17,950 nt of DNA from Chloroflexia bacterium. GTDB lineage: Bacteria > Chloroflexota > Chloroflexia > QHBQ01 > JADMIH01. The position numbers and the translations under genes were made by a program. Below the pieces are notes generated by a model that made no database searches, had not been told where the DNA came from, and worked only from the letters and a program-made list of their open reading frames with translations. Positions 8,776 through 15,822 of this stretch are shown here, one piece after another (position 1 is the stretch's first letter; the number at the start of each line of letters is the position of its first letter). The stretch spans positions 1 to 17,950 of the forward strand of contig JAICKM010000043.1 in NCBI GenBank assembly GCA_025927935.1. Reading direction: 5' to 3'.

Positions 8776-8789
8776 ATCTCACTCAGCAC

Positions 8790-11474
8790 TCAGCACTCGT
8801 CGTGTCGTGGCAGATCGACGACAAAGGTGGAGCCTTCGCCCGGCGTGCTGGTCACATGGATCGCGCCGCCGTGGGCCTCCACGATCTGGCGCACGATATA
8901 GAGGCCGAGGCCCAGCCCGCCATAATTGTGGGCTGAGACGGCGCGCTCGAAGCGCTCGAAGATGCGGCTCAGATGCTCCGGGGCGATGCCGATGCCCTGG
9001 TCGCGCACCACCAGGCGCGCCCGGTCGTCCGCGCCCATCACAGCCACCTCGATAGGCTGCCCCCGGCCATATTTGACGGCGTTTGACAGCAAGTTTGTGA
9101 CCACCTGTTCGAGGCGCGCCCGGTCCCACAGGCCGGGCACGGGCGCCGGGGCGCTCACGGTCAGCCGGCAACCGGCCACGGCCAGTTCGGGACGCAACTG
9201 CGCCACCACCTCGCGCACGACCTCGGCCAGGTCGATCTCCTCGCGGTGCAGATCCAGGTGCCCGCCGCTGATGCGCGAGATGTCGAGCAGTGTGTTGATC
9301 AGCTTGACCAGATGCTTGGTCTGGCGCTCGGCGGTGCCCAGCATGGTCACGACGCGCTCGGCGGGCAGGCGGGCCAGGGTGTCGCGCTGGGCGGCACGCT
9401 GGAGCATCTGCACCTGCAACTGGAGCGAGGTCAGCGGCGTTTTCAGTTCATGCGAAGCGATGGAGAGAAAATCCTCGCGCGCCCGCACGGCGTCTTGCAG
9501 GTCGCTGAACAGCCGGGCATTGTCCACGGCCAGGGCGGCGCGGCGGGCCAGGTCGCCGGCCAGGGCCAGGTCGGCGGGGCCGTAGCGCCGGGCGCTGCCG
9601 GCGATCATGAGGGTGATGGCGCCCAGCGTGCGTTCGCGGGCCACCAGCGGCACAAGCATGACCGATCGCAAGCCCAGGCCCCGCAGCATCGCCAGGTGAT
9701 CGGCGTCCCGCGCCTGCATCACCAGGTGATCGTCCGTAACCTCCGGGTAGATCTCCGGCTCCCCGCTGCGGATCACCTGGGCCACGCCCCGCGCCGCGCC
9801 GGCATGGATCGGGTAGCGCTGCTCGATTTCGCGCGCCCAGGTGACCTTATCCGAATCGACGTGGGCGACAGCCACGCGGCGGATGGTTCCGTCTTCCGCG
9901 ATCGCGTCGATGGTACACCAGTCGGCGATACGCGGCACCACCAGGCGGGCGACGGTCGCCAGGATGGTGCGATAGTCGAGCGAGGTGGCGAGCACGGCGC
10001 TGGCCTCGGCCAGGAAGGCGAGACGGGTCTGGGCGGCCTCCGCCTCGGCGCGGGCCGCCTGTTCGCGCGCCAGCAGCGCGGCCCGTTCGGCTTCGGCCCG
10101 GCGGCGCTCGGTCATATCGTGGAAGACGACCACGGCGCCGGCCAGCCGGCCCCCGGTGAGAATGGGCGCCGACGTATAGGCCACCGGCAGCAGGGCGCCA
10201 TCCCGGCGCGTGTAACAGTCATCGTCGATGTGCAACACAACGCCTGACTGGAGCACGCCCATCAGCGGGCAGGCGTCCGGTGGGTAGGGCGTGCCGTCGG
10301 CGTACTGGAAGTGGATGACTTCATGCAACTGGCGGCCCAGCAACTCGGCGGCCTGCCAGCCCAGCATCTCTTCCGCCGCCGGGTTCATGAAAGTCAGCCG
10401 CCCGCCCTGATCGAGCGCATAGACGCCCTCGCCCAGGCTGTTGGTGATGGCGCGGGTGAAGTTGAGCTGATCGCGCAGCGCATCCTCCACCTGGTCACGG
10501 GCTTCGAGGGTGAGCGCGTTTTCGATGGCGACAGCGGCGCTGGCGGCCAGCCCTTGCAGCAGCGGCACGTCTTCCTCGTGGAAAGGCGCATTCTCCGGCG
10601 CGGCGTGCAGCTCGAAGCAGCCGATCGGATCGCCGGTGCGGCTGAAGATGGGCACGGCGAGCAGGCGGCCCGCGTTGAATCGCTGCCGGTACGCGGAGTC
10701 GACGTGCGGGTCGCGCGCCGCATCGTCGGTGAGGTAGTAGCGCCGGGTTTGCAGCACCCGGCCCGGCACGCCCTCGCCGGGCGCGTAGCGGTAATCGATC
10801 GGCTGGAGTTGGCCGCGGGCGTTATACTCGCTGAAGGCCACTTTGCCCGCGGCCAGCAGCCCGGCGGTGCCGCCCGTGGCGCGCACCAGTTCCATGGCCG
10901 AGGCGACCAGGATACGCAGAATCACCGGGATCTCCAGCACGCTGTTGATCTGCTGGGCCATGCTGGAGAGCAGTTCCAACTGCCGGTCACGCCGGAGCAG
11001 CACGGCCTCGGCCTCTTTGCGCGCCTGGATGTTGGTGCAGGTGCCCACCCATTCGCGGATCTGCCCATCGTCGCCGAACACCGGGACGCCACGGGCCAGC
11101 ACCCACTCATAGACGCCATCGTGCCGGCGCAGGCGATATTCGATCTCGTAGTCGCTGCGGGTGACAACGGCGTGCTGCCAGACGGCGCGGGTGCGCTCCC
11201 GGTCGTCGGGGTGGAGGTCGGCGAGCCAGCCCCAGCCCTTGAGTTCCTCCGTGCCGCGCCCTGTGTACGCCTGCCAGAGCGGCATATCGGCCACGACGGC
11301 GCCGGTGGGGTCGGTGGTCCAGACGATCTGCGCGGTGGCGAGCACAAGCGAACGATAGCGCGCTTCGCTCTCGCGCAGGCGCTCGGCAGTATCTTCGAGG
11401 GCAGCCACGCGCGCCCGCAGCCCGATCACTTCGGGATCGGGCTGCGGCGCAGGGTGCCGGGCGGCGGGCGGCAC
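8790..11474 (-). CDS. Soluble hybrid-input sensor histidine kinase (PAS-GAF-PAS-GAF-HisKA-HATPase)
   Basis: An 894-residue cytoplasmic histidine kinase with no membrane segment. Order: short coiled coil (15-40), PAS (about 38-150, ending in the PAC-like EWVGTCTNIQARKEAE), GAF (about 165-320), PAS (about 335-457, ending VVFHDMTERRRAEAE), an Ala/Glu coiled coil (455-485), GAF (about 488-655), HisKA with phosphoacceptor His675 in SHELKTP, and HATPase with N-box NLLSNAVKYG (from 794), G1 DQGIGI (825-830) and G2 GGLGLGLYIV (852-861). All catalytic motifs are intact. The start is GTG at 11474, 8 bp after the parvulin gene's stop, with no ribosome site of its own, so coupling is likely. No response regulator gene is in the window. 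What the PAS and GAF domains bind cannot be read from sequence. Confidence 0.93.
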   Translation of the reverse strand: MPPAARHPAPQPDPEVIGLRARVAALEDTAERLRESEARYRSLVLATAQIVWTTDPTGAVVADMPLWQAYTGRGTEELKGWGWLADLHPDDRERTRAVWQHAVVTRSDYEIEYRLRRHDGVYEWVLARGVPVFGDDGQIREWVGTCTNIQARKEAEAVLLRRDRQLELLSSMAQQINSVLEIPVILRILVASAMELVRATGGTAGLLAAGKVAFSEYNARGQLQPIDYRYAPGEGVPGRVLQTRRYYLTDDAARDPHVDSAYRQRFNAGRLLAVPIFSRTGDPIGCFELHAAPENAPFHEEDVPLLQGLAASAAVAIENALTLEARDQVEDALRDQLNFTRAITNSLGEGVYALDQGGRLTFMNPAAEEMLGWQAAELLGRQLHEVIHFQYADGTPYPPDACPLMGVLQSGVVLHIDDDCYTRRDGALLPVAYTSAPILTGGRLAGAVVVFHDMTERRRAEAERAALLAREQAARAEAEAAQTRLAFLAEASAVLATSLDYRTILATVARLVVPRIADWCTIDAIAEDGTIRRVAVAHVDSDKVTWAREIEQRYPIHAGAARGVAQVIRSGEPEIYPEVTDDHLVMQARDADHLAMLRGLGLRSVMLVPLVARERTLGAITLMIAGSARRYGPADLALAGDLARRAALAVDNARLFSDLQDAVRAREDFLSIASHELKTPLTSLQLQVQMLQRAAQRDTLARLPAERVVTMLGTAERQTKHLVKLINTLLDISRISGGHLDLHREEIDLAEVVREVVAQLRPELAVAGCRLTVSAPAPVPGLWDRARLEQVVTNLLSNAVKYGRGQPIEVAVMGADDRARLVVRDQGIGIAPEHLSRIFERFERAVSAHNYGGLGLGLYIVRQIVEAHGGAIHVTSTPGEGSTFVVDLPRHDEC

Positions 11475-11482
11475 CGGGCGGG

Positions 11483-11854
11483 TTACTTCAGCCGCTTGAC
11501 GATGTGCCAGCCGTAGGGGCTGGTGCGCGGGTCATAGTCGGCGATGCCGACCTCGCCGATCGCCAGCGGGAACCCGGCATTGCCGAAGGCGGGCACCATC
11601 TGGTCGCGGCCATACTCGCCCCGTGCGGGCGTGACGCCGCGATTGGACATGCCGTAGATACCCGGCGGCGAGTCGTCGGTGTGCTTGCGCACCAGGGCGT
11701 CAAAATCGGCCCCGCTTTGCGCCTGCTCCAACAGTTGGTAGGCCAGGGTCTTCGCTTCGTCTTTACTGCGGCGGATCGGCTTACCGGGCACGCTGTCCTT
11801 AAAGCCGACCAGGATATGCTGCACTTGAATGTGTTCGGGTTCGGTGGCGGCCAT
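11483..11854 (-). CDS. Parvulin-type (PpiC) peptidyl-prolyl cis-trans isomerase
   Basis: A 123-residue single-domain rotamase that speeds cis-trans isomerisation of Xaa-Pro bonds. The parvulin pattern is present: VQHILVGF (11-18), a long helix EAKTLAYQLLEQAQSGADFDALVRKHTDD (summarised by FDALVRKHTDD), the glycine turn, MVPAFGNAGFPLAIGEVG and the closing SPYGWHIVKRLK strand. It lacks a signal peptide, membrane anchor or SurA/PrsA-like chaperone arms, so it should act in the cytoplasm. Compared with classical parvulins the 'DSPPGIYGMSNRG' loop is unusual. Start ATG has AAGGAG 7 nt upstream. It is the first gene of an apparent operon with the histidine kinase that begins 8 bp past its stop. Confidence 0.88.
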   Translation of the reverse strand: MAATEPEHIQVQHILVGFKDSVPGKPIRRSKDEAKTLAYQLLEQAQSGADFDALVRKHTDDSPPGIYGMSNRGVTPARGEYGRDQMVPAFGNAGFPLAIGEVGIADYDPRTSPYGWHIVKRLK

Positions 11855-11903
11855 GCGCGAACTCCTTCCCTGCTTGCCTGATTGGGGGGCCAGTCATTGC
11901 CCG

Positions 11904-11933
11904 ATTTTAACACATCCAGGCGGGCTGAAACAA
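11904..11933 (-). promoter_or_regulatory. Probable promoter of parvulin/histidine-kinase operon
   Basis: On the minus strand TAAAAT (11909-11904) is preceded by TGT, an extended -10, with a weak TTGTTT -35 (11933-11928) at an 18-bp spacing. It lies 50 bp upstream of the parvulin start. Confidence 0.45.
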
Positions 11934-12000
11934 GGGCGGAAACAAGCCTTGCCACGTAGCGAGAAAGGGGCTGTTAATAGCCGCCTGTCGCTGTGAAGTA

Positions 12001-12030
12001 TTGACGGCATGGCCGCCGCCATGCTAGAAT
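12001..12030 (+). promoter_or_regulatory. Promoter of the broken toxin-like gene
   Basis: TTGACG (12001-12006), an 18-bp spacer and TAGAAT (12025-12030) preceded by TGC, an extended -10. It lies 21 bp before the ATG and is followed by AGGAGG (12040-12045). An intact promoter and ribosome site in front of a broken gene suggest recent inactivation. Confidence 0.65.
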
Positions 12031-12051
12031 TATTACTCCAGGAGGCGGCAT

Positions 12052-12258
12052 ATGAAATACTTGTTTCTTGAGTTAAAGACACAAAAGGTGGAAGGCTGTA
12101 CCCTTTACCGGCGGATTCGACCCACTCAAACTGGCCGATCATTTCACCAAAAATGGAGCGACGGTTGGAGCGACGACTGCACGAGATTATGAGATACGCG
12201 CGAATGCGTTTTTAGGGAATCCGCAACGGCGTCCAACGACTTTGGAATGTGTGCGAAG
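12052..12258 (+). pseudogene. Small toxin/nuclease-like protein, 5' part (frameshifted and interrupted)
   Basis: Starts at ATG 12052 with AGGAGG 6 nt upstream and reads MKYLFLELKTQ. One extra base in the A4 tract at 12083-12086 then shifts the frame; removing one A gives ...KTQRWKAVPFTGG, and the frame continues as FDPLKLADHFTKNG, ARDYEIRANAFLG and TTLECVR up to base 12258. There the 1466-bp insertion begins. The pattern LxDHFxKxG...DYExxAxxFLG...LEC(V)R followed by GxIVRFD (in the 3' part) resembles C-terminal toxin/nuclease modules of polymorphic-toxin systems and stand-alone relatives. I recognise the pattern from memory and cannot confirm it by search. Rejoined and frame-corrected, the protein would be 110 residues. 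Confidence 0.75.
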
Positions 12259-12304
12259 GGTTTGCTTCCTTGCTCAGCACGTACTTGTTTAGCGTTCAAG
12301 ATGG

Positions 12305-12333
12305 CTGATATTAGCCCTGTTTTTACCGATAAT
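12305..12333 (+). promoter_or_regulatory. Possible outward promoter inside the miniature element
   Basis: CTGATA (12305-12310), a 17-bp spacer and GATAAT (12328-12333) point toward the monooxygenase gene. The boxes match consensus at 4 of 6 and 5 of 6. The region is AT-rich and no better promoter lies between it and the gene. Confidence 0.35.
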
Positions 12334-12373
12334 ATTGTCGAAATGCTCTGATTCGGTCTAGTCTAAATTCAAA

Positions 12374-12396
12374 CAAGGCTCCTTTTAGGAGCCTTG
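12374..12396 (+). other. Perfect 9-bp hairpin in the monooxygenase leader
   Basis: CAAGGCTCC, loop TTTTA, GGAGCCTTG. There is no following T tract, so it is not a standard terminator. It overlaps the right end of the miniature element and would lie in the 5' leader of the monooxygenase message, where it could affect stability or read-through from outside. Confidence 0.6.
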
Positions 12397-12472
12397 GACA
12401 CTAAACAAGTACAATTTTCAACTATCCATCCCAAAGAAGAGAATGCTTTCCCCTTTCAAGAAGGAGAGCACC

Positions 12473-13717
12473 ATGATGAACACCAAAAATACCACCATTC
12501 TCATTTCAGGAGCGAGTATTGCTGGGCCAACCCTGGCATACTGGCTCAAACGCTATGGGTTTGCCCCGACCGTGATCGAGCGTGCGCCACACCTGCGAGC
12601 AGGCGGGTACCCGGTTGACGTGCGCTTTGAGGCCGTGCAGGTGGCCAAGCTGATGGGGATCTGGCCGCGCCTGCAACAAGAGCAGACGACCTTGGGCGAG
12701 ATCTCGTTTGTCAACGAACGCCATCAGCGCATCGGCAGAGTCAACCTGCAAGCTGGGCGCAAGGTCTTAGAGGCCTTCGACGTGGATGTGGTGGAGATCA
12801 TGCGGGGCGATCTGGCCCAGATCCTCTACGACCTGACGAAGAACGAGGTGGAATACTGCTTCGGGGACTCTATCCAGGAGCTTCGGCAGGACGAGGAAGG
12901 AGTCGCGGTGACCTTGGAGCGGGGCGGCTCCCGCCGCTTCGACCTGGTGGTGGGGGCGGACGGGCTGCATTCGATCGTGCGCACGCTGGTGTTTGGCGAC
13001 GCAGCGCACTTTGAGCGCTATTTAGGCTACCAGGTCGGGGTCTTCACTACCGACAACGATCTGGGACTGGGCGAGGCCTGCATGCAGATGTATGGGGTCC
13101 CCGGCAAACAGGTCGCGATACGCAGTACACGAGGCAACCAGACACTGGCCGCGTACTTCCTGTTCAAGCAACCCACGCAGTTACGCTATGATTACCATGA
13201 TGTGGCGCAGCACAAGCAACTGCTGACTTCGGTGTTTGCCGGCGAAGGCTGGGAAGTCCCGCGACTCCTGGAAAAAATGCAAACGGCCTCCGACTTGTAC
13301 TTCGATGCGGTGAGCCAGATTCGCATGGCGAGCTGGTCCCAGGGCCGCGCGGTGCTGCTGGGCGACGCCGGCTATTGTCCAGCCCTGCTGACGGGGCAGG
13401 GCTCGACCCTGGCCCTGATGGGCGCCTATATCCTGGCGGGAGAACTGAAGGTGGCGCGGGGCGATCACAAGCTCGCGTTTGCCCGGTACGAACAGGCCTT
13501 CCGACCCGTGGTCCGACAGGAGCAAAAAAAGGCGGGAGCAAATGCCAGGATCCTGGTTCCCGCAACGCCTGGAGGCCTATGGGCGCAAACGCACTTGTTC
13601 CCGCTGCTGGTACCGCCGCTGCTGTTGGCAATGGAGCGCGGGAGGAGATTGCTCCCCAAGCGCTCCTCAAGGCCCAGCAGGATAAAGGACTATGGGAATG
13701 TGCTCCCGCCGTCTTAA
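12473..13717 (+). CDS. FAD-dependent monooxygenase (aromatic hydroxylase / TetX-like group)
   Basis: A 414-residue class A flavoprotein monooxygenase. The nucleotide-binding turn GASIAG (13-18) lies in a first beta-alpha-beta unit ending VIERAP. Arg111 in EIMRGDLAQIL, the DG motif GADGLHSIVR (161-170) and the GD motif GRAVLLGDAGYCPALLTGQG (291-310) are all in place, so FAD and NADPH use is expected. Reaction by family: insertion of one oxygen atom into an aromatic or polyketide-like substrate. Tetracycline- or rifamycin-type inactivation is one possibility, and the substrate cannot be read from sequence. I chose ATG 12473 (AAGGAG 6 nt upstream) over 12443. It is the only gene of an insertion that splits a toxin-like gene. 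GC at third positions is visibly lower than in neighbours, consistent with transfer. The stop lies 7 bp from the insertion's right edge. Confidence 0.9.
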   Translation: MMNTKNTTILISGASIAGPTLAYWLKRYGFAPTVIERAPHLRAGGYPVDVRFEAVQVAKLMGIWPRLQQEQTTLGEISFVNERHQRIGRVNLQAGRKVLEAFDVDVVEIMRGDLAQILYDLTKNEVEYCFGDSIQELRQDEEGVAVTLERGGSRRFDLVVGADGLHSIVRTLVFGDAAHFERYLGYQVGVFTTDNDLGLGEACMQMYGVPGKQVAIRSTRGNQTLAAYFLFKQPTQLRYDYHDVAQHKQLLTSVFAGEGWEVPRLLEKMQTASDLYFDAVSQIRMASWSQGRAVLLGDAGYCPALLTGQGSTLALMGAYILAGELKVARGDHKLAFARYEQAFRPVVRQEQKKAGANARILVPATPGGLWAQTHLFPLLVPPLLLAMERGRRLLPKRSSRPSRIKDYGNVLPPS

Positions 13718-13724
13718 CAAGAGC

Positions 13725-13859
13725 GTGCGAAGCAACGGCAATATTGTGCGATTCGACACGTCCACTAACGAATATGGGGTACTAGCGGCGACGGGAATCA
13801 TCCGCACATATTATATGCCGGACCCAGCCGTACATTTACAGCCAACGAATCTTGATTAG
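13725..13859 (+). pseudogene. Small toxin/nuclease-like protein, 3' part
   Basis: Forty-four codons ending in TAG (13857-13859) and reading VRSNGNIVRFD, TNEYGVLAATGIIRTYYMPD and AVHLQPTNLD. It begins with the second GTGCGAAG copy and continues the frame of the 5' part exactly. The TGIIRTYYxP...H segment is what I associate with the conserved end of small nuclease-like toxin domains of the barnase/EndoU/RelE-like supergroup (from memory, unconfirmed). It has no start or ribosome site of its own and is probably not translated. The zinc-ribbon gene starts 20 bp after the stop. Confidence 0.75.
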
Positions 13860-13879
13860 TTCCACGGGGAGTGTGCGAA

Positions 13880-14119
13880 ATGATTTATACCTGTGCGGTC
13901 TGTGGATCTGATAGGCTAAGTAGTCCCCCGGCAGATTATACGATCTGCCCCAGTTGTGGGACAGAGTTCGGCTACACGGATTTTGCCACCAGCCATGAGG
14001 AATTGCGCCGGCGATGGATGGCCGGCGGCGCTCGGTGGTGGAGTCCCAATACCCCGCCACCGCCGAATTGGTCTCCGGTTGAACAACTCGCCCGCATCAC
14101 GAAACACGCCCCGCGCTAG
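13880..14119 (+). CDS. Small two-CxxC zinc-ribbon protein
   Basis: A 79-residue acidic-to-neutral protein. CAVC (Cys5, Cys8) and CPSC (Cys23, Cys26) make a four-cysteine zinc ribbon. A Gly/Tyr turn (TEFGYTDF), a helix SHEELRRRWMAGG, and then W-W-S-P...PPPPNWSPVEQL follow. This cysteine-rich plus 'W-x-P...NWxPxEQL' layout is familiar from widespread small uncharacterised proteins, but I know no tested function. I chose the ATG at 13880 (GGGGAG 7 nt upstream) over GTG 13871. It lies 20 bp past the broken toxin-like gene and would be co-transcribed with the intact ancestor. It may be an immunity or partner protein, which is inference. How it is transcribed now that the upstream gene is interrupted is unclear. 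Confidence 0.8.
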   Translation: MIYTCAVCGSDRLSSPPADYTICPSCGTEFGYTDFATSHEELRRRWMAGGARWWSPNTPPPPNWSPVEQLARITKHAPR

Positions 14120-14390
14120 CAGCGGGAGCCTGCCGCCTGCTACCTGCGTTCCAGCGCAGCGCGGGAGCCACCTGCTAAAGCTACACCCGCCCGCCCCCAA
14201 TCCAACGGAGAACCGATGCGCAGCGCAGCCCCCGCCGCCCGGCCGTTCCCAGCTAAGAATTTCCCAATGTCGTAGAACGCCCACGCGCCCGGCGAAGACG
14301 CAAAGGGCGCGAAGAATGGCCTTGTGTAAATCGTCTTCGTGTTCTTCGCGTCTTCGCAGTGTACTTGCGGACGGATCTTGACGAGACCGC
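14120..14390. other. Intergenic region with inverted repeat
   Basis: No gene is supported. The notable content is an inverted repeat: CGAAGACGC (14293) and CGCGAAGAA pair with TTCTTCGCG and GCGTCTTCG (14343-14358). The 'GACGCAAAGGGCGCGAAGAA' and 'TTCTTCGCGTCTTCG' strings look like another dispersed palindromic repeat. Confidence 0.5.
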
Positions 14391-14419
14391 TTGCCGGGCG
14401 GGCGGTAGGGGTGTATACT
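14391..14419 (+). promoter_or_regulatory. Probable promoter of the leucine-rich-repeat gene
   Basis: TTGCCG (14391-14396), a 17-bp spacer and TATACT (14414-14419). The start would be near 14426, leaving a leader of about 58 nt before ATG 14484. Confidence 0.55.
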
Positions 14420-14483
14420 GGCCGCCACCCGCGGACGCCGGATGCGGGTACCACGAGACGAGCGCAAGCGGTGGGGTGAAAAC

Positions 14484-15800
14484 ATGCCGGGCGCGACGGA
14501 AACTGTATATAACGGCGTGACGCTGCTCGCCGCCGAAGCGAGCGCCCTGGCGGAGTTAGCCGGGGTGCTGCAAGATGGGGGCTGTCTGCCCGCGGGCGCG
14601 CCCCTCCCCGTGGTGCCGCAGGCGGAGATTGGCGGTAACCCCATCGGGTTTTGCGCCGAAGCCGGCACCGTGGTGGCACTGGCGCTGCGCGGCTGCGCGT
14701 TGCGGGCGCTCCCCGACTCTCTGGGCCGGCTGACCGATCTCCGGCACCTGGATCTGGCGGGCAATCAACTGGCCGCCCTGCCCGAAGCGCTGGGCAACTT
14801 GGGACAGTTAAGACGCCTGTATCTGGAGGAGAACCGGCTGACCGCGCTGCCGGCGTGGCTGGGCAAGCTGGCGCGGCTCGAAGCCCTCTTGCTCAACGCG
14901 AACGAGATCGCGGCGCTGCCCGATAGTATCGCCCGGCTGGCGAACCTGAAAACGTTGAATCTCTACGGCAATCACCTGGCCGCGCTCCCGGCGAGTCTGG
15001 GCCGGTTGGCCGGGCTGGCCGACTTGAGCCTGGGGCATAACCGGCTCACCGCGCTACCGGCGGCGTTCTGGGGGCTAACCGGCCTGCAAGTGCTAAATCT
15101 GGCCGAAAACGCCCTGACCGAGCTACCCGAAAGCCTTGGCAATCTGACCCGGCTGCACATGCTCGATGCAGGCCATAACCAGTTGGCGGCGCTGCCCGAC
15201 GCCCTCGGCGAGCTGCCCCATCTGACCGGCTTCCTCTATCTGAGCGATAACCGGCTGGCGACGCTGCCCCGATCCCTGGCGAATCTCACCAACCTGCGCT
15301 ACTTGAATATCACCGACAACCGGTTCACCGCGCTGCCGGAGCCGATCGGCAAGCTGACCGGCCTGATCGAGTTGCGGATGTATAACAACGCGCTGACGGC
15401 GCTGCCGGAGTCGCTGGGCAACCTGACCCGGCTGCGTGAACTGCACGCGCACCACAACCGGCTGGCGGCGCTGCCGGAGTCGCTGGGCAAGCTGGCGGAG
15501 CTGCGCGCGTTGCACCTGGCGGACAACGCGCTGGCGGCCCTGCCGGACTCCGTGGGCCATTTGCCCCGGCTGGCACACCTCGATCTTCGCAACAATCGCT
15601 TGCCGGCGCTGCCGGAGTCGCTGGGCGGGTTGACCGGGCTGACCTTTCTCGACTTGCGCAACAATCGCTTACGCGTGCTCCCGGCGGGCCTTGGCACGTT
15701 GCCGCACCTGGAGAAGCTCGATTTGCGCTGGAACCAGTTGGCGGCACGCCCGGAGTGGGTGCCGCGCCTGGTACAGCGCGGATGTCTCGTGTACGAGTAG
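14484..15800 (+). CDS. Leucine-rich-repeat protein (16 repeats)
   Basis: A 438-residue protein. After about 60 residues without a recognisable domain come 16 consecutive bacterial LRRs (about 62-430), nearly all 23 residues long and of the form LxxLxLxxNxLxALPESLGxL. The ninth has one extra residue (HLTGFLYLSDN). The last, ending ARPEWVPRLVQRGCLVYE, looks like a cap. LRR solenoids bind proteins. The concave-face variable positions differ from repeat to repeat, so one specific partner is likely. There is no signal peptide, membrane span, kinase, GTPase (Roc) or ligase domain. I chose ATG 14484 (GGGGTGA just upstream) over 14442, which would lie about 16 nt from the predicted transcription start. 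It stands alone; function unknown. Confidence 0.88.
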   Translation: MPGATETVYNGVTLLAAEASALAELAGVLQDGGCLPAGAPLPVVPQAEIGGNPIGFCAEAGTVVALALRGCALRALPDSLGRLTDLRHLDLAGNQLAALPEALGNLGQLRRLYLEENRLTALPAWLGKLARLEALLLNANEIAALPDSIARLANLKTLNLYGNHLAALPASLGRLAGLADLSLGHNRLTALPAAFWGLTGLQVLNLAENALTELPESLGNLTRLHMLDAGHNQLAALPDALGELPHLTGFLYLSDNRLATLPRSLANLTNLRYLNITDNRFTALPEPIGKLTGLIELRMYNNALTALPESLGNLTRLRELHAHHNRLAALPESLGKLAELRALHLADNALAALPDSVGHLPRLAHLDLRNNRLPALPESLGGLTGLTFLDLRNNRLRVLPAGLGTLPHLEKLDLRWNQLAARPEWVPRLVQRGCLVYE

Positions 15801-15822
15801 GGCTATCCGTGCGGGAGACCAA

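Larger units (their letters stand above)
12281..12412. mobile_element. 132-bp miniature inverted-repeat element (MITE-like)
   Basis: The ends are GTACTTGTTTAGCGTTCAAG (12281-12300) and the reverse complement of GTACTTGTTTAGTGTCCAAG (12393-12412), matching at 18 of 20. No coding sequence lies inside. GTAC, or only its central TA, at each edge could be the target duplication. TA duplication would fit an IS630/mariner-type origin, but this is a guess. It is AT-richer than the window and lies inside the larger insertion, 61 bp before the monooxygenase start. Confidence 0.7.
12259..13724 (+). mobile_element. 1466-bp insertion carrying an FAD monooxygenase gene, flanked by 8-bp direct repeats
   Basis: The octamer GTGCGAAG occurs at 12251-12258 and 13725-13732, directly at both edges. 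Deleting the insertion and one octamer joins ...TTLECVR to SNGNIVRFD... in frame with no base lost, as expected of a target-site duplication. There is no transposase; the only gene is the monooxygenase. Strong terminal inverted repeats are not visible. The right end CTTAACAAGAGC (13713-13724) matches CTAAACAAGTAC of the inner miniature element at 9 of 12 bases, which may be a decayed end. An 8-bp duplication is seen in several insertion-sequence families, so the family cannot be named. Confidence 0.75.

Noticed and set aside
9246..10247. 333-residue plus-strand ORF and similar long ORFs opposite the histidine kinase
   Set aside because: The opposite strand has all kinase motifs in order. These ORFs are His/Gly/Gln-rich shadows common in high-GC DNA.
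11894..12142. 82-residue minus-strand ORF
   Set aside because: It overlaps both the parvulin promoter and the well-supported promoter and 5' end of the broken toxin-like gene. It has no ribosome site or recognisable pattern.
12374..12396. Rho-independent terminator
   Set aside because: The stem is perfect, but GACACTA rather than a T tract follows on the plus strand. I report it only as a hairpin.
14378..14419. TTGACG at 14378 as the -35 of the LRR promoter
   Set aside because: It lies 30 bp from TATACT, too far. TTGCCG at 17 bp is used instead.
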